From an uncultured Aquimarina sp. (GTDB lineage Bacteria > Bacteroidota > Bacteroidia > Flavobacteriales > Flavobacteriaceae), in NCBI RefSeq assembly GCF_947495315.1, contig NZ_CANLYD010000003.1, positions 1 to 64,000 on the forward strand: DNA of 64,000 bases. The letters run 5' to 3'. This document shows, one piece after another, positions 52,927-62,225 of the stretch. A model generated the notes under the pieces. That model searched no databases. It worked only from the letters and a program-made list of their open reading frames with translations, and was not told the DNA's origin. Position 1 is the stretch's first letter. Each line of letters begins with the position of its first letter. The translations under genes were made by a program, and so were the position numbers.

Positions 52927-55857
52927 CTATTCTTTAATAATTCGTTTTATAATACTTCCTTTTTCTCCTTCGATATTAATAAAATATATTCCAGAACTTA
53001 ATTCAGAAATATCAAAAGGATTATTAAGTGTTTCAAATACTTTCTTACCCACTATATTATATACAGTTACCTTTTTTATTGGAATTGAAATGTTAATTAA
53101 ACCTATAGTCGGAATAGGATATACACGTAACTGATCAATCGTAAGTTCTTCCTCTTCTGTACTAAGGGTTGCAACAACAAAACAAGAAGATCTTTGCGTG
53201 CACCCATTTATTGTTATTTCTACCCCGTAATTACCATTTTCAGTAGCAGTAAAAGACTGGTTGTTTTCTCCAATAATAGGTGTGTCCGTATCACAGTTAA
53301 TCCATTGATAGAATCCTCCATTTGTATTAGCGGTAAAAGTAGGCGCAGAAGAATCGTCTACTGAAGCATTTGGTATATCAAATACTTCCATAGTATCAGA
53401 TGCTGAATTAGAACAACCATTAGCATCCGTAAAGCTATATGTTATGGTATGAATACCCACACCAGCAATTGCAGGATCAAAAGAGAATGTCATTCCGTTA
53501 CTATTATCAGTGACTCCAGTTCCAGAATATACACCACCAGTTGCAGTTCCGCCACTTAATGCAGTTTGTACACCTGCATCAACACACAGATCAGCAGGAG
53601 CTGTAAACGTTACTGTTGGTAGATCAAATACTTCTATAGTATCAGATGCTGAATTAGAACACCCATTAGCATCCGTAAAGCTATATGTTATGGTATGAAT
53701 ACCCACACCAGCAATTGCAGGATCAAAAGAGAATGTCATTCCATTACTATTATCAGTGACTCCAGTTCCAGAATATACACCACCAGTTGCAGTTCCACCG
53801 CTTAATCCAGTTTGTACACCTGCATCAATACACAGATCTGCAGGAGCAGTAAATGTTACTGTTGGTACATCAAATACTTCTATAGTATCAGATGCTGAAT
53901 TGGAACATCCATTAGCATCCGTAAAGCTGTATGTTATTGTATGAACACCTACACCAGCAGTTGCTGGATCAAAAGAGAATGTCATTCCATTACTATTGTC
54001 AGTCACTCCAGTTCCAGAATATACACCACCAGTCGCAGTTCCACCGCTTAATCCAGTTTGTACACCTGCATCAATACACAGATCTGCAGGAGCAGTAAAT
54101 GTTACTGTTGGTACATCAAATACTTCTATGGTATCTGAAGCAGCATTAGAACATCCATTAGCATCCGTAAAGTTATATGTTATGGTGTGAACACCCACAC
54201 CAGCAGTTGCAGGATCAAAAGAAAATGTCATTCCATTCCCATCATCAGTTACACCAGCTCCTGAATATATACCACCATTTGGAGTTCCACCATTTAATCC
54301 TGTTTGTACACCTGCATCAATACACAGATCTGCAGGAGCAGTAAATGTTACTGTTGGTACATCAAATACTTCTATGGTATCTGAAGCAGCATTAGAACAT
54401 CCATTAGCATCAGTAAGGCTGTATGTTATTGTATGAATACCAACACCAGCAGTTGCAGGATCAAAAGAAAATGTCATTCCGTTACCATTATCAGTAACTC
54501 CAGCTCCTGAATATACACCACCAGTTGCAGTTCCGCCACTTAATCCAGTTTGTACACCTGCATTAATACACAGATCTGCTGGAGCTGTAAAAGTTACTGT
54601 TGGTATATCAAATATTTCTATGGTATCTGAAGCAGCATTAGAGCATCCATTAGCATCAGTAAGGCTGTATGTTATTGTGTGAACTCCTATACCGGCTGTT
54701 GTTGGATTAAAAGAATAGGTTGTTCCATTTCCATCATCAGTTACCCCAGCTCCTGAATAGATTCCTCCGGTTGGGGTTCCTCCACCTAACCCATTTTGTA
54801 CACCTACATCAATACATAGATCAGCTGGGGCAGTAAAAGTTACTGTTGGTAAATCAAATACTTCTACAGTGTCATTTGCACTGTCACTACAAGTGCCAGC
54901 ACTTGTATAGGTAATTATATGTGTGCCTAGACCTGCTATTGCAGGGTTAAAGCTATAGGTCATTCCATTACCATCATCCGTTACACCAGGACCTGTATAT
55001 ATACCTCCAACAGGACTTCCTCCGCCTAATCCGGATTGCAAACCTTCGTTAACACACAGATCTGATGGAGCTGTATACGAAACGACATCATTTGCGGTAA
55101 CATTAACATTGACAGTTCCACATGAACTCGGTATTACACATAAGCCACCTTCACCTCTTACAAAATAAGTGGTACTTGGTATAGATGGGGTTACGATAAA
55201 AGTAGCGGAAGTTGTAGTTCCTATCTCCATACCACCACAAGATCCAGTATATATATGCCACTCTGTAGCATCGTTAAGATTTCCAGAAATAGTAAGTGTA
55301 GTGCTGTCTCCATCACAAATAGTGGTTGGAGCATGCGTAACGGTTGGAACATCTGGATCTGTGCAAGGAATTGCATCAAGATTTACCAAAAACAGTAAGT
55401 CAGTAGAATCAAGTTGAGGACTTCCTCCTGAAAAACGTATTCCTTCCGTATAATCAGGAGTCGACTCATTATCAAAAGCAATAGCAAAACTTAAATTGGA
55501 AATGTCAAAAGTGTACTTCTGACCCGCAATCAAGGTAATATTCAATGCTGAAAAATCAATAAAAGAATAGTCAGAAGAAGTAGCAAATGGACTCGTAGGC
55601 TGATTGGTAATTGTTCCTAAGATTGAGCCACTATATCCTTCTCCATCGTATATGGTTACGTTGACAGACTCGTTGATAAACGTGAGAATACCAATAGAAT
55701 TCAAAATTCCATTACAAGAGGCAGTAAAACTTTGCCCTGCTCGGATTGTGTTTGGAGTTGCACTAATCAACTGGTCATCATCGTTCTCCATAGAACATTG
55801 ACCAAAGCTAGTATATGCAATAAGAAATATTGCAATTACAAGTATATTTTTTTTCAC
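52927..55857 (-). CDS. Large secreted T9SS protein with seven near-identical 80-82 residue repeats
   Basis: The 976-residue protein starts at GTG with a signal peptide (ILVIAIFLIAYTSFGQ). After an N-terminal domain (about 20-160) and a linker, seven tandem repeats (residues 258-829) of 80-82 residues follow, each with TAPADLCxDAGVQTGL, GGTATGGVYSG and NGMTFSFDPATAG. The C-terminal stretch (about 900-976) is a type A sorting domain: RVYPIPTIGLINISIP and GIYFINIEGEKG. It is exported by the type IX system to the cell surface or medium. It may be an adhesin (inference). It has no other members nearby. Confidence 0.92.
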   Translation of the reverse strand: MKKNILVIAIFLIAYTSFGQCSMENDDDQLISATPNTIRAGQSFTASCNGILNSIGILTFINESVNVTIYDGEGYSGSILGTITNQPTSPFATSSDYSFIDFSALNITLIAGQKYTFDISNLSFAIAFDNESTPDYTEGIRFSGGSPQLDSTDLLFLVNLDAIPCTDPDVPTVTHAPTTICDGDSTTLTISGNLNDATEWHIYTGSCGGMEIGTTTSATFIVTPSIPSTTYFVRGEGGLCVIPSSCGTVNVNVTANDVVSYTAPSDLCVNEGLQSGLGGGSPVGGIYTGPGVTDDGNGMTYSFNPAIAGLGTHIITYTSAGTCSDSANDTVEVFDLPTVTFTAPADLCIDVGVQNGLGGGTPTGGIYSGAGVTDDGNGTTYSFNPTTAGIGVHTITYSLTDANGCSNAASDTIEIFDIPTVTFTAPADLCINAGVQTGLSGGTATGGVYSGAGVTDNGNGMTFSFDPATAGVGIHTITYSLTDANGCSNAASDTIEVFDVPTVTFTAPADLCIDAGVQTGLNGGTPNGGIYSGAGVTDDGNGMTFSFDPATAGVGVHTITYNFTDANGCSNAASDTIEVFDVPTVTFTAPADLCIDAGVQTGLSGGTATGGVYSGTGVTDNSNGMTFSFDPATAGVGVHTITYSFTDANGCSNSASDTIEVFDVPTVTFTAPADLCIDAGVQTGLSGGTATGGVYSGTGVTDNSNGMTFSFDPAIAGVGIHTITYSFTDANGCSNSASDTIEVFDLPTVTFTAPADLCVDAGVQTALSGGTATGGVYSGTGVTDNSNGMTFSFDPAIAGVGIHTITYSFTDANGCSNSASDTMEVFDIPNASVDDSSAPTFTANTNGGFYQWINCDTDTPIIGENNQSFTATENGNYGVEITINGCTQRSSCFVVATLSTEEEELTIDQLRVYPIPTIGLINISIPIKKVTVYNIVGKKVFETLNNPFDISELSSGIYFINIEGEKGSIIKRIIKE
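53371..55086 (-). repeat. Seven tandem 240-246 bp repeats inside the T9SS gene
   Basis: One 80-residue and six 82-residue units are repeated without gaps. The units nearest the C terminus are nearly identical in DNA: for example 53760-53884 and 54006-54130 differ at one base. The first two units are more diverged. This indicates recent tandem duplication at one end, with possible length variation between strains. Confidence 0.9.
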
Positions 55858-56166
55858 TTTCTAAGTATTTTAAATACACCTTTTTGAGTTGTTAACACTC
55901 CATTTAAAAGTTATTAACAATGTAGATAGGGGGCTTATTTGTATAAGGATGTCTACTATTATGACTCTAAGGTTATTAAATGTTTACGGCGTAAATATAG
56001 ATAATTATTTTTTGTTAATAACTTTAACAATGAAATTGGATCATTTTGTGGCCAAAATTACTTCAAAAGAATATCGCAGATGTGACGCTTTTCGATAATT
56101 ATTTGAACTTTTTATTTTTAACTTCAAGGCTTTGGGTAGCTTTAGTGTAAAATAGTAGAGTTTTAC
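55858..56166. other. Gap between the T9SS gene and the TPR gene
   Basis: I see no convincing gene; a frame of 69 residues at 55889-56098 looks accidental. A palindrome GTATTTTAAATAC (55865-55877) lies just upstream of the T9SS start codon and could be an operator or hairpin. Confidence 0.5.
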
Positions 56167-56174
56167 TATTTTTG
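56167..56174 (+). promoter_or_regulatory. Putative -7 box of the TPR gene
   Basis: TATTTTTG fits TAnnTTTG and ends only 4 bp before the ATG at 56179, so the predicted transcript would begin at or near the start codon (leaderless). TTTA at 56141-56144 is a poor -33 element. Confidence 0.45.
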
Positions 56175-56178
56175 CCAA

Positions 56179-56901
56179 ATGCCATATTTTTTGATCATCG
56201 CTTTACAAGGATTTTGTATTTATCACGCTATTAAGAACAGAAATGAGTACTATTGGTACTTTTTGATTTTATTTTTACCGGTTATCGGAAGTATAATCTA
56301 TTTGGTAACTCAGGTATTTAATAAAAAAGATTTGGATGTGGTTCAAAATGAGATCGTGAGTGTGATTAATCCTACTAAGAAAGTAAATGATCTTAAGAAA
56401 CAAGTAGAATTTGCAGATACATTCCAGAATCGAATATATCTTGGTGATGCTTTTTATGAGATGGGTGATTATAATTCAGGTATTGGAGAGTATGAAATTG
56501 CTTTAAAAGGTAATTATAATCAGGACACAGGTGTTGTTAAAAAATTACTTGAAGGATATCATCAAACAAATCAATTCGACAAAGTTATTTTTTGTGCGGA
56601 GCAAATTAATTCCAGATCCGATTTTAGAGGTTCCAGAAGTCAGTTTCTTTACGGTATAGCTTTAGAGGAAAAAGGAAGGTCTAAAGAAGCAGAAGAAAAC
56701 CTAAAACCAATCGATCAGCGATATTCTAATTATAAAGAACGTTATACTTTAGCTCAATTCCTTGATAAGAAAGGAAAAACTGCAGAAGCTAAAAATATTT
56801 TAGAAGAGATCATATTAGAATCCCAGCATATGTCTAAACCCAATCGGAATAAGTATAGGGGAGTAGTTAACGATGTAAAGAAATTAGCGTCTTCCTTATA
56901 A
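56179..56901 (+). CDS. Membrane protein with TPR repeats
   Basis: The 240-residue protein has two membrane segments at the N terminus (about 2-15 and 25-44, with EYYWYFLILFLPVIGSIIYL resembling the PLDc_N/cardiolipin-synthase N-terminal module), then four or five TPR-like helical pairs in the cytoplasm (about 65-235). It may tether a protein complex to the membrane; no partner is evident. It is a single-gene unit, possibly leaderless. Confidence 0.75.
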   Translation: MPYFLIIALQGFCIYHAIKNRNEYYWYFLILFLPVIGSIIYLVTQVFNKKDLDVVQNEIVSVINPTKKVNDLKKQVEFADTFQNRIYLGDAFYEMGDYNSGIGEYEIALKGNYNQDTGVVKKLLEGYHQTNQFDKVIFCAEQINSRSDFRGSRSQFLYGIALEEKGRSKEAEENLKPIDQRYSNYKERYTLAQFLDKKGKTAEAKNILEEIILESQHMSKPNRNKYRGVVNDVKKLASSL

Positions 56902-57084
56902 TAATAAAATGTTATGCTTCCGGCAGAAGGTTGATTTTTCCCCAAATTATACTATCTTTAAGAATGAGGAATTTCATTTTGACTAATCGTTAGATTGTCT
57001 ATTAAAACTATTCCTTATAGAGGCAAAACCTTGATTGCCTTTATAATGGTTCAAGGAATACTAAATATTAACTCATTTTTTATT

Positions 57085-57348
57085 ATGTTTAAAAATCTCT
57101 TAAAACTAAACGGGGCTCAAGCAATTACTAAGAAAGAACAACAAACAATTAACGGTGGCTCGTCACGAGGTAATTGTTATCCATTCTTTCATTTAGGACC
57201 TTGTAGATTAAACTGCAATTGTCCGGGAACTACTGCCAGACAACCATCAGGAGCAAGTCAGTATTGTCTTCTAAATTATCCGGCAATTATTTATAATGCC
57301 AGACAGTGTGGAGGTGGTTCTGGAGGTGGAGGCGGAATATTTGCCTAA
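57085..57348 (+). CDS. GG-leader, cysteine-rich secreted peptide (bacteriocin-like)
   Basis: From the ATG at 57085 the peptide has 87 residues. The first 25 match the Bacteroidota double-glycine leader (LKLNGAQAITKKEQQTINGG), so cleavage after GG by a peptidase-containing exporter is expected. The predicted mature peptide (about 62 residues) has six Cys (GNCYPF, GPCRLNCNCPG, YCLLN, RQCGGG) and a Gly-rich end GGGSGGGGGIFA. Three disulfides or post-translational modification are possible. No transporter or maturation gene is adjacent. Longer readings upstream of 57085 are rejected because they would spoil the leader. Confidence 0.72.
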   Translation: MFKNLLKLNGAQAITKKEQQTINGGSSRGNCYPFFHLGPCRLNCNCPGTTARQPSGASQYCLLNYPAIIYNARQCGGGSGGGGGIFA

Positions 57349-57373
57349 ATAAAACACCAAAGTTTAATAATAT

Positions 57374-57402
57374 GCTGTAATGGAAACATTGCAGCTTTTT
57401 TT
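57374..57402 (+). terminator. Terminator of the GG-leader peptide gene
   Basis: GCTGTAATG pairs with CATTGCAGC (one G-U pair) around GAAA and is followed by a T run, about 25 bp after the stop. Confidence 0.8.
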
Positions 57403-57508
57403 GTATAAACTGAAACGTAGTGTATCTTTTCTCTACTATAGGCTAATAATTTCTTTGCATTTCGCAAAAACTTTCTATTTTTACAAAAATCAATAGTCCC
57501 CGATAGTC

Positions 57509-59029
57509 TTGAAAATCAAACCTATTCAAATATCCCTGTTTTTGATACTCGTATTGGGAGGATTATTTGGGTTAATGTTTTTAAGCGAAAAAGGAGGAAT
57601 CCAAAAAGAACAAATACAAGAAGATGGTTTCTCTTACGAAGGAGTTTCTCTTAAATACCCTACCTATAAAACGTTTTTGGCCTTAGAAAAGGACTCATCT
57701 CTTATCAAGAAACAAGATATCCTTAAAGTTACTGAAACAGTCGTGCCTGTAGCGGATGAATCGGATATAGAACCAGAAACCCTAACGGCTGATGCAGTAG
57801 CTAAAAAAGATAGCCTTCAGAGACCTGATTTTTCCAAAATTGATACAACAAGAATTGAAAGGATCAGATATCCTGCCGATAATCCCAATTTTGCAGACGA
57901 ATTAAAAGCTAAATTATCTTCCAGATCTTGTAGAATTATTCATTATGGAGATTCTCAGATTGAAGGAGATAGAATTACAGGGTACGTTAGAAATAGATTA
58001 CAAGGAATGTACGGAGGTAGTGGTCCTGGATTTATTCCTGTGAAACCAGTATATAAGCAAATTGCAGCAATAGTAAAACCAAGTGAGAACTGGTTCAGAT
58101 ACGCCAGATTTGATCCTACACAAAAGAAATTTAAGCATAGAAAGTACGGGGCATATATGTCAGTATCTAGATTTACAGAACATAAAAAGACACTTCCGGA
58201 TAGTGTTACATTAGATTCTTTACCATTAGTGAAGGCTTCAGTAACCATTGGTAAATCTAAAAAAGCGTATGCTAAATTTAGAAGGTTTACTAGCATTGGA
58301 TTGCACTACGGTAATTGTAATGTTCCAATAAAAATTTCGGTGTATAATGACGGAAAGTTAATTCAACAAGATAGTTTGATTCCGGATGGGAAATATCATA
58401 AATACAGAATAAAAACGAATACCACTCCAAGTAATCTAAAAATTGAGTTAGAAGGAAAAGTAAGTGCTGATTTTTATGGAGTAACCTTAGATGGAGGATC
58501 AAGAGTACAGATGGATAATGTGGCGATGCGCGGTTCTTCAGGAACGATTTTTTCTAGTACAAATGCTGCTATATATGGGCAGATGACAAGGAATTTAAAA
58601 CCTAAGATCATCATTATGCAGTATGGAGGTAATACAATGCCCTATCTTAAGGATTCTACAAAAGTGGATAATTATGCTAAATCTATTACCAATCAAATAA
58701 ACTGGTTGAGACGAAGAACTAAAAATGTAAGTTTTATATTTATCGGACCTACAGATATGTGTCTTCCTGTAAATGGTAAGATGGAAACATATCCTTTACT
58801 ACCATATCTAAATGCTAAATTAATGGAAACTTGTTCTCAGAATAATGTAGCGTATTGGAGTATGTATGATGCCATGGGAGGAAAAGGATCCATGCCTTTT
58901 TGGGTAGAAGAAAAGCTTACTGCTAACGATTATATGCATTTTACCTGGAAAGGAACCAAAATTATTTCGGAATTATTTTTTACAGCCCTATACCTTGACC
59001 TAAAAGAAGAACCAAATGATGAGACATAG
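57509..59029 (+). CDS. SGNH/GDSL-type esterase, membrane anchored, first of an acetylation operon
   Basis: The 506-residue protein starts at TTG and has an N-terminal hydrophobic anchor or signal (ISLFLILVLGGLFGLMFL), then a linker (about 35-125). The SGNH fold follows, with IIHYGDSQIEGDRI (Asp148, catalytic Ser149), IIMQYGGNTMPY (the Gly and Asn of blocks II and III) and the final DYMHFTWKGTK (Asp and His). It probably acts on O-acetyl groups of a cell-envelope polymer together with the MBOAT protein, like AlgJ/AlgX partners. It overlaps the next gene by 14 bp. Confidence 0.85.
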   Translation: MKIKPIQISLFLILVLGGLFGLMFLSEKGGIQKEQIQEDGFSYEGVSLKYPTYKTFLALEKDSSLIKKQDILKVTETVVPVADESDIEPETLTADAVAKKDSLQRPDFSKIDTTRIERIRYPADNPNFADELKAKLSSRSCRIIHYGDSQIEGDRITGYVRNRLQGMYGGSGPGFIPVKPVYKQIAAIVKPSENWFRYARFDPTQKKFKHRKYGAYMSVSRFTEHKKTLPDSVTLDSLPLVKASVTIGKSKKAYAKFRRFTSIGLHYGNCNVPIKISVYNDGKLIQQDSLIPDGKYHKYRIKTNTTPSNLKIELEGKVSADFYGVTLDGGSRVQMDNVAMRGSSGTIFSSTNAAIYGQMTRNLKPKIIIMQYGGNTMPYLKDSTKVDNYAKSITNQINWLRRRTKNVSFIFIGPTDMCLPVNGKMETYPLLPYLNAKLMETCSQNNVAYWSMYDAMGGKGSMPFWVEEKLTANDYMHFTWKGTKIISELFFTALYLDLKEEPNDET

Positions 59030-60296
59030 CATATTATTTTTCTCTTTATTCTTAGTGAGTTCTTCAATATTGGCTCAGGACTATGTTTTGGATACAATTC
59101 AGAATAAATATCCTTTTGTGAATTGGAAAGCTAATCAAATCAAGTTCGCGGAAGATGCGCCATCATTTGCCAAGTTATTTCGTAAGCTGGATACCATTGT
59201 CAATGGAAGTGAAGAAGATGTTCATGTTTTTCATATTGGAGGATCACATATTCAGGCAGATATTTATTCGAATAGATTGAGAACATATTTACAGCATATG
59301 AGTCCGACCGCCAAAGGTCAACGCGGGTTTATTTATCCATATAAAATTGCCGGTACTAATAATCCCAGCAATTATAATGTCGAGTATGATGGAGACTGGG
59401 CTGGATATCGTTGTTCTATAAAAAAGGATAGTGTAGCTTGGGGAATGGCAGGAGTAAGTGCTGTTTTTAAAGATTCTATTGCTAATATTAAGATCAAAGC
59501 AAATCATAGAGGCTATGATGCGCAACAATATGATTTTAATAGGATCAGAGTCTTTTATGATAATTGGAGCGATGACTATGAAATTAATTTTAAAGAATCA
59601 GGATTAATTGCGGATACCAAAGTAAATAAAGAAGCCCATTTTATTGAATTCATACTTACACAAACATTAGAAGAATTAGAGTTTTGTGTACAAAGAATAG
59701 GAAATCCCGAAAATCCTGAGTTCCTAATGATGGGGATGGAATTGATGAATGACAATAAAGGTGTAGAATATACGACGATAGGGGTGAATGGAGCAAGTTT
59801 TAACTATTATAATAGATGTAAGTATTTTAATAAACAATTGATGCTCTATAAACCGGATCTGTTTATAGTTTCTGTCGGAACTAATGATGGATATCATCCT
59901 GATTTTAAGCCAGAGGAATATAGGAAGTATTATGAAACTCTTATTTTAACTGCTCAAAAAGCTAATCCTGATTGTGCAGTGCTACTTACAGTGCCTAATG
60001 ATTCTTATTATAAGCGAAAATTCCCAAATCCTAGAACAAGAGTGATGCAGAAGATTATTTACGATTTGGCAAAAAAGCATAAGATGGCAGTTTGGGATTT
60101 TTATGAAATAATGGGAGGTTTTAATTCCTCCAAAAATTGGTATCAGAATAAATTGATGCCACGAGATAGAATACATTTTACACAGTTGGGATATAGAATT
60201 AAAGCAGATTTACTATTACAGGCATTGACTAGTTCGTGGGAAAAAGAATTACAGTTAGAGCCAAATTCTGTTTTGAATCAAATTATTAATGAATAG
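59016..60296 (+). CDS. SGNH/GDSL-type esterase, secreted, second of the pair
   Basis: The 426-residue protein has a signal peptide (SILFFSLFLVSSSILAQ). The SGNH motifs are HIGGSHIQADI (catalytic Ser77, in a GGSH form), FIVSVGTNDGYHP (block III Asn-Asp) and DRIHFTQLGYR (Asp and His). The GGSH variant of GDS suggests a specialised subfamily. It overlaps the preceding gene by 14 bp and the MBOAT gene by 8 bp, so all three are cotranscribed and translationally coupled. Confidence 0.85.
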   Translation: MMRHSILFFSLFLVSSSILAQDYVLDTIQNKYPFVNWKANQIKFAEDAPSFAKLFRKLDTIVNGSEEDVHVFHIGGSHIQADIYSNRLRTYLQHMSPTAKGQRGFIYPYKIAGTNNPSNYNVEYDGDWAGYRCSIKKDSVAWGMAGVSAVFKDSIANIKIKANHRGYDAQQYDFNRIRVFYDNWSDDYEINFKESGLIADTKVNKEAHFIEFILTQTLEELEFCVQRIGNPENPEFLMMGMELMNDNKGVEYTTIGVNGASFNYYNRCKYFNKQLMLYKPDLFIVSVGTNDGYHPDFKPEEYRKYYETLILTAQKANPDCAVLLTVPNDSYYKRKFPNPRTRVMQKIIYDLAKKHKMAVWDFYEIMGGFNSSKNWYQNKLMPRDRIHFTQLGYRIKADLLLQALTSSWEKELQLEPNSVLNQIINE

Positions 60297-61947
60297 ATTA
60301 AAAGATATTTTTTCTTTTTCAGAGGATTTTCCTTTGATATTTACACAAGCAGATTTCTGGATATTTTTCGCAGCAATCTACTTTTTGTATGCGATAATAT
60401 ATCGTAAAAAGAGTCTCCGTAGTGCGTATCTTTTTGCCATTAGCTTATTGTTTTATTATAAGACGAGTGGTTTGTTTATTGGGATTTTGCTTTTCAGTAC
60501 GGTAAATGATTTCTTTTTAGGTAAAGCTATTTATCACAGTACTTCCGTTGCAGTAAAGAAAACATTGGTAGCAATAAGTGTAATCATTAATCTAGGAACA
60601 CTTTGTTATTTTAAATACGCCTACTTCTTTACAGAATCGTATAATAATCTTTTTAATACAGATTATGAGGTCATCAATTATCTGGCCCAGTTTGCTAATA
60701 CTTGGGCAAATGCGGATTACTTTACTGTTGATACTATTATATTACCCGTAGGAATTTCTTTTTATACCTTCCAGACGATAAGTTATAGTGTGGATATTTA
60801 TAGGAAACAGATAAAACCGTTGAATTCTATTATTGATTTTGGTTTTTTCGTGAGTTTCTTTCCTCAGTTAGTGGCTGGTCCTATTGTTCGTGCAGCGGAT
60901 TTTGTACCACAGATCAGAAAAGAGATCAATATTACCAAAGAAGATTTTGGCAATGCAACTTTTATGATTCTCAAAGGACTGATAAAGAAGATGCTTTTCG
61001 CAGATTTCATTGCTATGAATTTTATGGATCGCGTATTCGATGTTCCAGAGATGTTTTCTGGGTTTACGAATATCATGGCAATGTTTGGATATTCATTGCA
61101 GATTTATGGAGATTTCTCAGGGTACACCGATATCGCTATTGGATTAGCATTGCTGATGGGGTATAAATTACCTATTAACTTTAATTCACCCTATAAGGCC
61201 ATACATTGTGGAGATTTCTGGAAACGATGGCACATCTCACTATCCAGTTGGTTAAAAGACTATTTATATATTCCAATAGGAGGAAACCGTAACGGAAGTA
61301 TCTTTTCATACGTATTCATTATTGTTTTTACTTTTTTAGGAGCATTTGCCTACGCAGACTTTGGTATTGCCATTATCGCTACTGCCGGAATAGGGTTGTT
61401 ACTCATAGTAACATTGTTTTCGGCTAAACTGGCTTGGCATTTTAATAGGAACGTAAATATTATGATCACCATGTTGGTCGGAGGGTTATGGCACGGAGCG
61501 TCTTGGAAATTTGTCATCTGGGGCGGACTTAATGGTCTAGGGGTTGTTGCTTATAAATATTGGCGCCAAATAAGCCCTTATGAAAACTCCAACGCATGGT
61601 TAGCGACTATCTGGAAGATTACCTTTACTTTTATTTTCATCACATTTACCCGGATTTATTTTAGAGGGAATAGTATGGATCATATCGATCGTTTCTATCA
61701 ATCCATAATGACCAATATGGATTGGACGAATGCATTGGTCGTACTTTGGGAATATAGAGTAGTTTTTATTGTAATGCTGATCGGATATATTACACATTGG
61801 CTACCCTATAAAACAAAAGATTGGTTGCTAGATCAGTTTATTAAAAGTAATATCGTGATTAAAGGATTAATAGCTACGATTGTGGCTATAATCTGTTATC
61901 AAACCTATGCTGCCGATTTCCAACCATTTATTTATTTTCAGTTTTAG
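60289..61947 (+). CDS. MBOAT-family O-acyltransferase (AlgI/DltB-like)
   Basis: The 552-residue polytopic inner-membrane protein has about eleven membrane segments and the AlgI-type motifs FPQLVAGPIVRAADFVPQI, YGDFSGYTDIAIGLALLMG, FWKRWHISLSSWLKDYLYIP and, with the conserved catalytic His402, GGLWHGASWKFVIWGG. It moves acetyl groups across the membrane; the two SGNH esterases upstream then pass them to, or remove them from, a periplasmic polymer (alginate- or peptidoglycan-like). The polymer is unknown because no polysaccharide cluster is adjacent. Confidence 0.93.
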   Translation: MNRLKDIFSFSEDFPLIFTQADFWIFFAAIYFLYAIIYRKKSLRSAYLFAISLLFYYKTSGLFIGILLFSTVNDFFLGKAIYHSTSVAVKKTLVAISVIINLGTLCYFKYAYFFTESYNNLFNTDYEVINYLAQFANTWANADYFTVDTIILPVGISFYTFQTISYSVDIYRKQIKPLNSIIDFGFFVSFFPQLVAGPIVRAADFVPQIRKEINITKEDFGNATFMILKGLIKKMLFADFIAMNFMDRVFDVPEMFSGFTNIMAMFGYSLQIYGDFSGYTDIAIGLALLMGYKLPINFNSPYKAIHCGDFWKRWHISLSSWLKDYLYIPIGGNRNGSIFSYVFIIVFTFLGAFAYADFGIAIIATAGIGLLLIVTLFSAKLAWHFNRNVNIMITMLVGGLWHGASWKFVIWGGLNGLGVVAYKYWRQISPYENSNAWLATIWKITFTFIFITFTRIYFRGNSMDHIDRFYQSIMTNMDWTNALVVLWEYRVVFIVMLIGYITHWLPYKTKDWLLDQFIKSNIVIKGLIATIVAIICYQTYAADFQPFIYFQF

Positions 61948-61969
61948 AAAGCGTATTGTTATTAGGTTT

Positions 61970-62030
61970 CTTGGTCTTCGACAAGCTCAGACTGACAGTT
62001 TCGAGACCTGTCCGCCTCAGTAGGACCGCT
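61970..62030. repeat. REP-like intergenic sequence 1
   Basis: The stretch contains CTTCGACAAGCTCAGACTGA on the plus strand (GTCAGTCTGAGCTTGTCGAA on the minus strand), a sequence very common between genes in Bacteroidota and other bacteria, plus GTCCGCCTCAGTAGGACCGC. It is probably a REP-like element remnant. Confidence 0.55.
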
Positions 62031-62121
62031 TAACTCTCAACCCTCATTAACTTCTTTTCTCCTGTCTTCTCATTTCTCACAAACTCACCACTCATTAACT
62101 CCTTACTAATTCGTACTAATA

Positions 62122-62163
62122 CGTCACATCGAGTGTCCGCCTCTGGCGGATGTATCGAGATGT
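62122..62163. repeat. REP-like intergenic sequence 2
   Basis: ACGTCACATCGAG is followed by the small palindrome TCCGCCTCTGGCGGA and TATCGAGATG. This resembles the same class of Bacteroidota intergenic palindromes. I cannot say whether it is mobile or only a terminator-like structure. Confidence 0.5.
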
Positions 62164-62225
62164 TATCTGAGTACAAAAGTTGATAATTAGTTGAAGGTTT
62201 GCCAAAATAAGGTCGTGTGTTTTTT

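Noticed and set aside
55889..56098. A 69-codon plus-strand frame upstream of the TPR gene
   Set aside because: It has no family-like features and lies in an AT-rich gap; it looks accidental.
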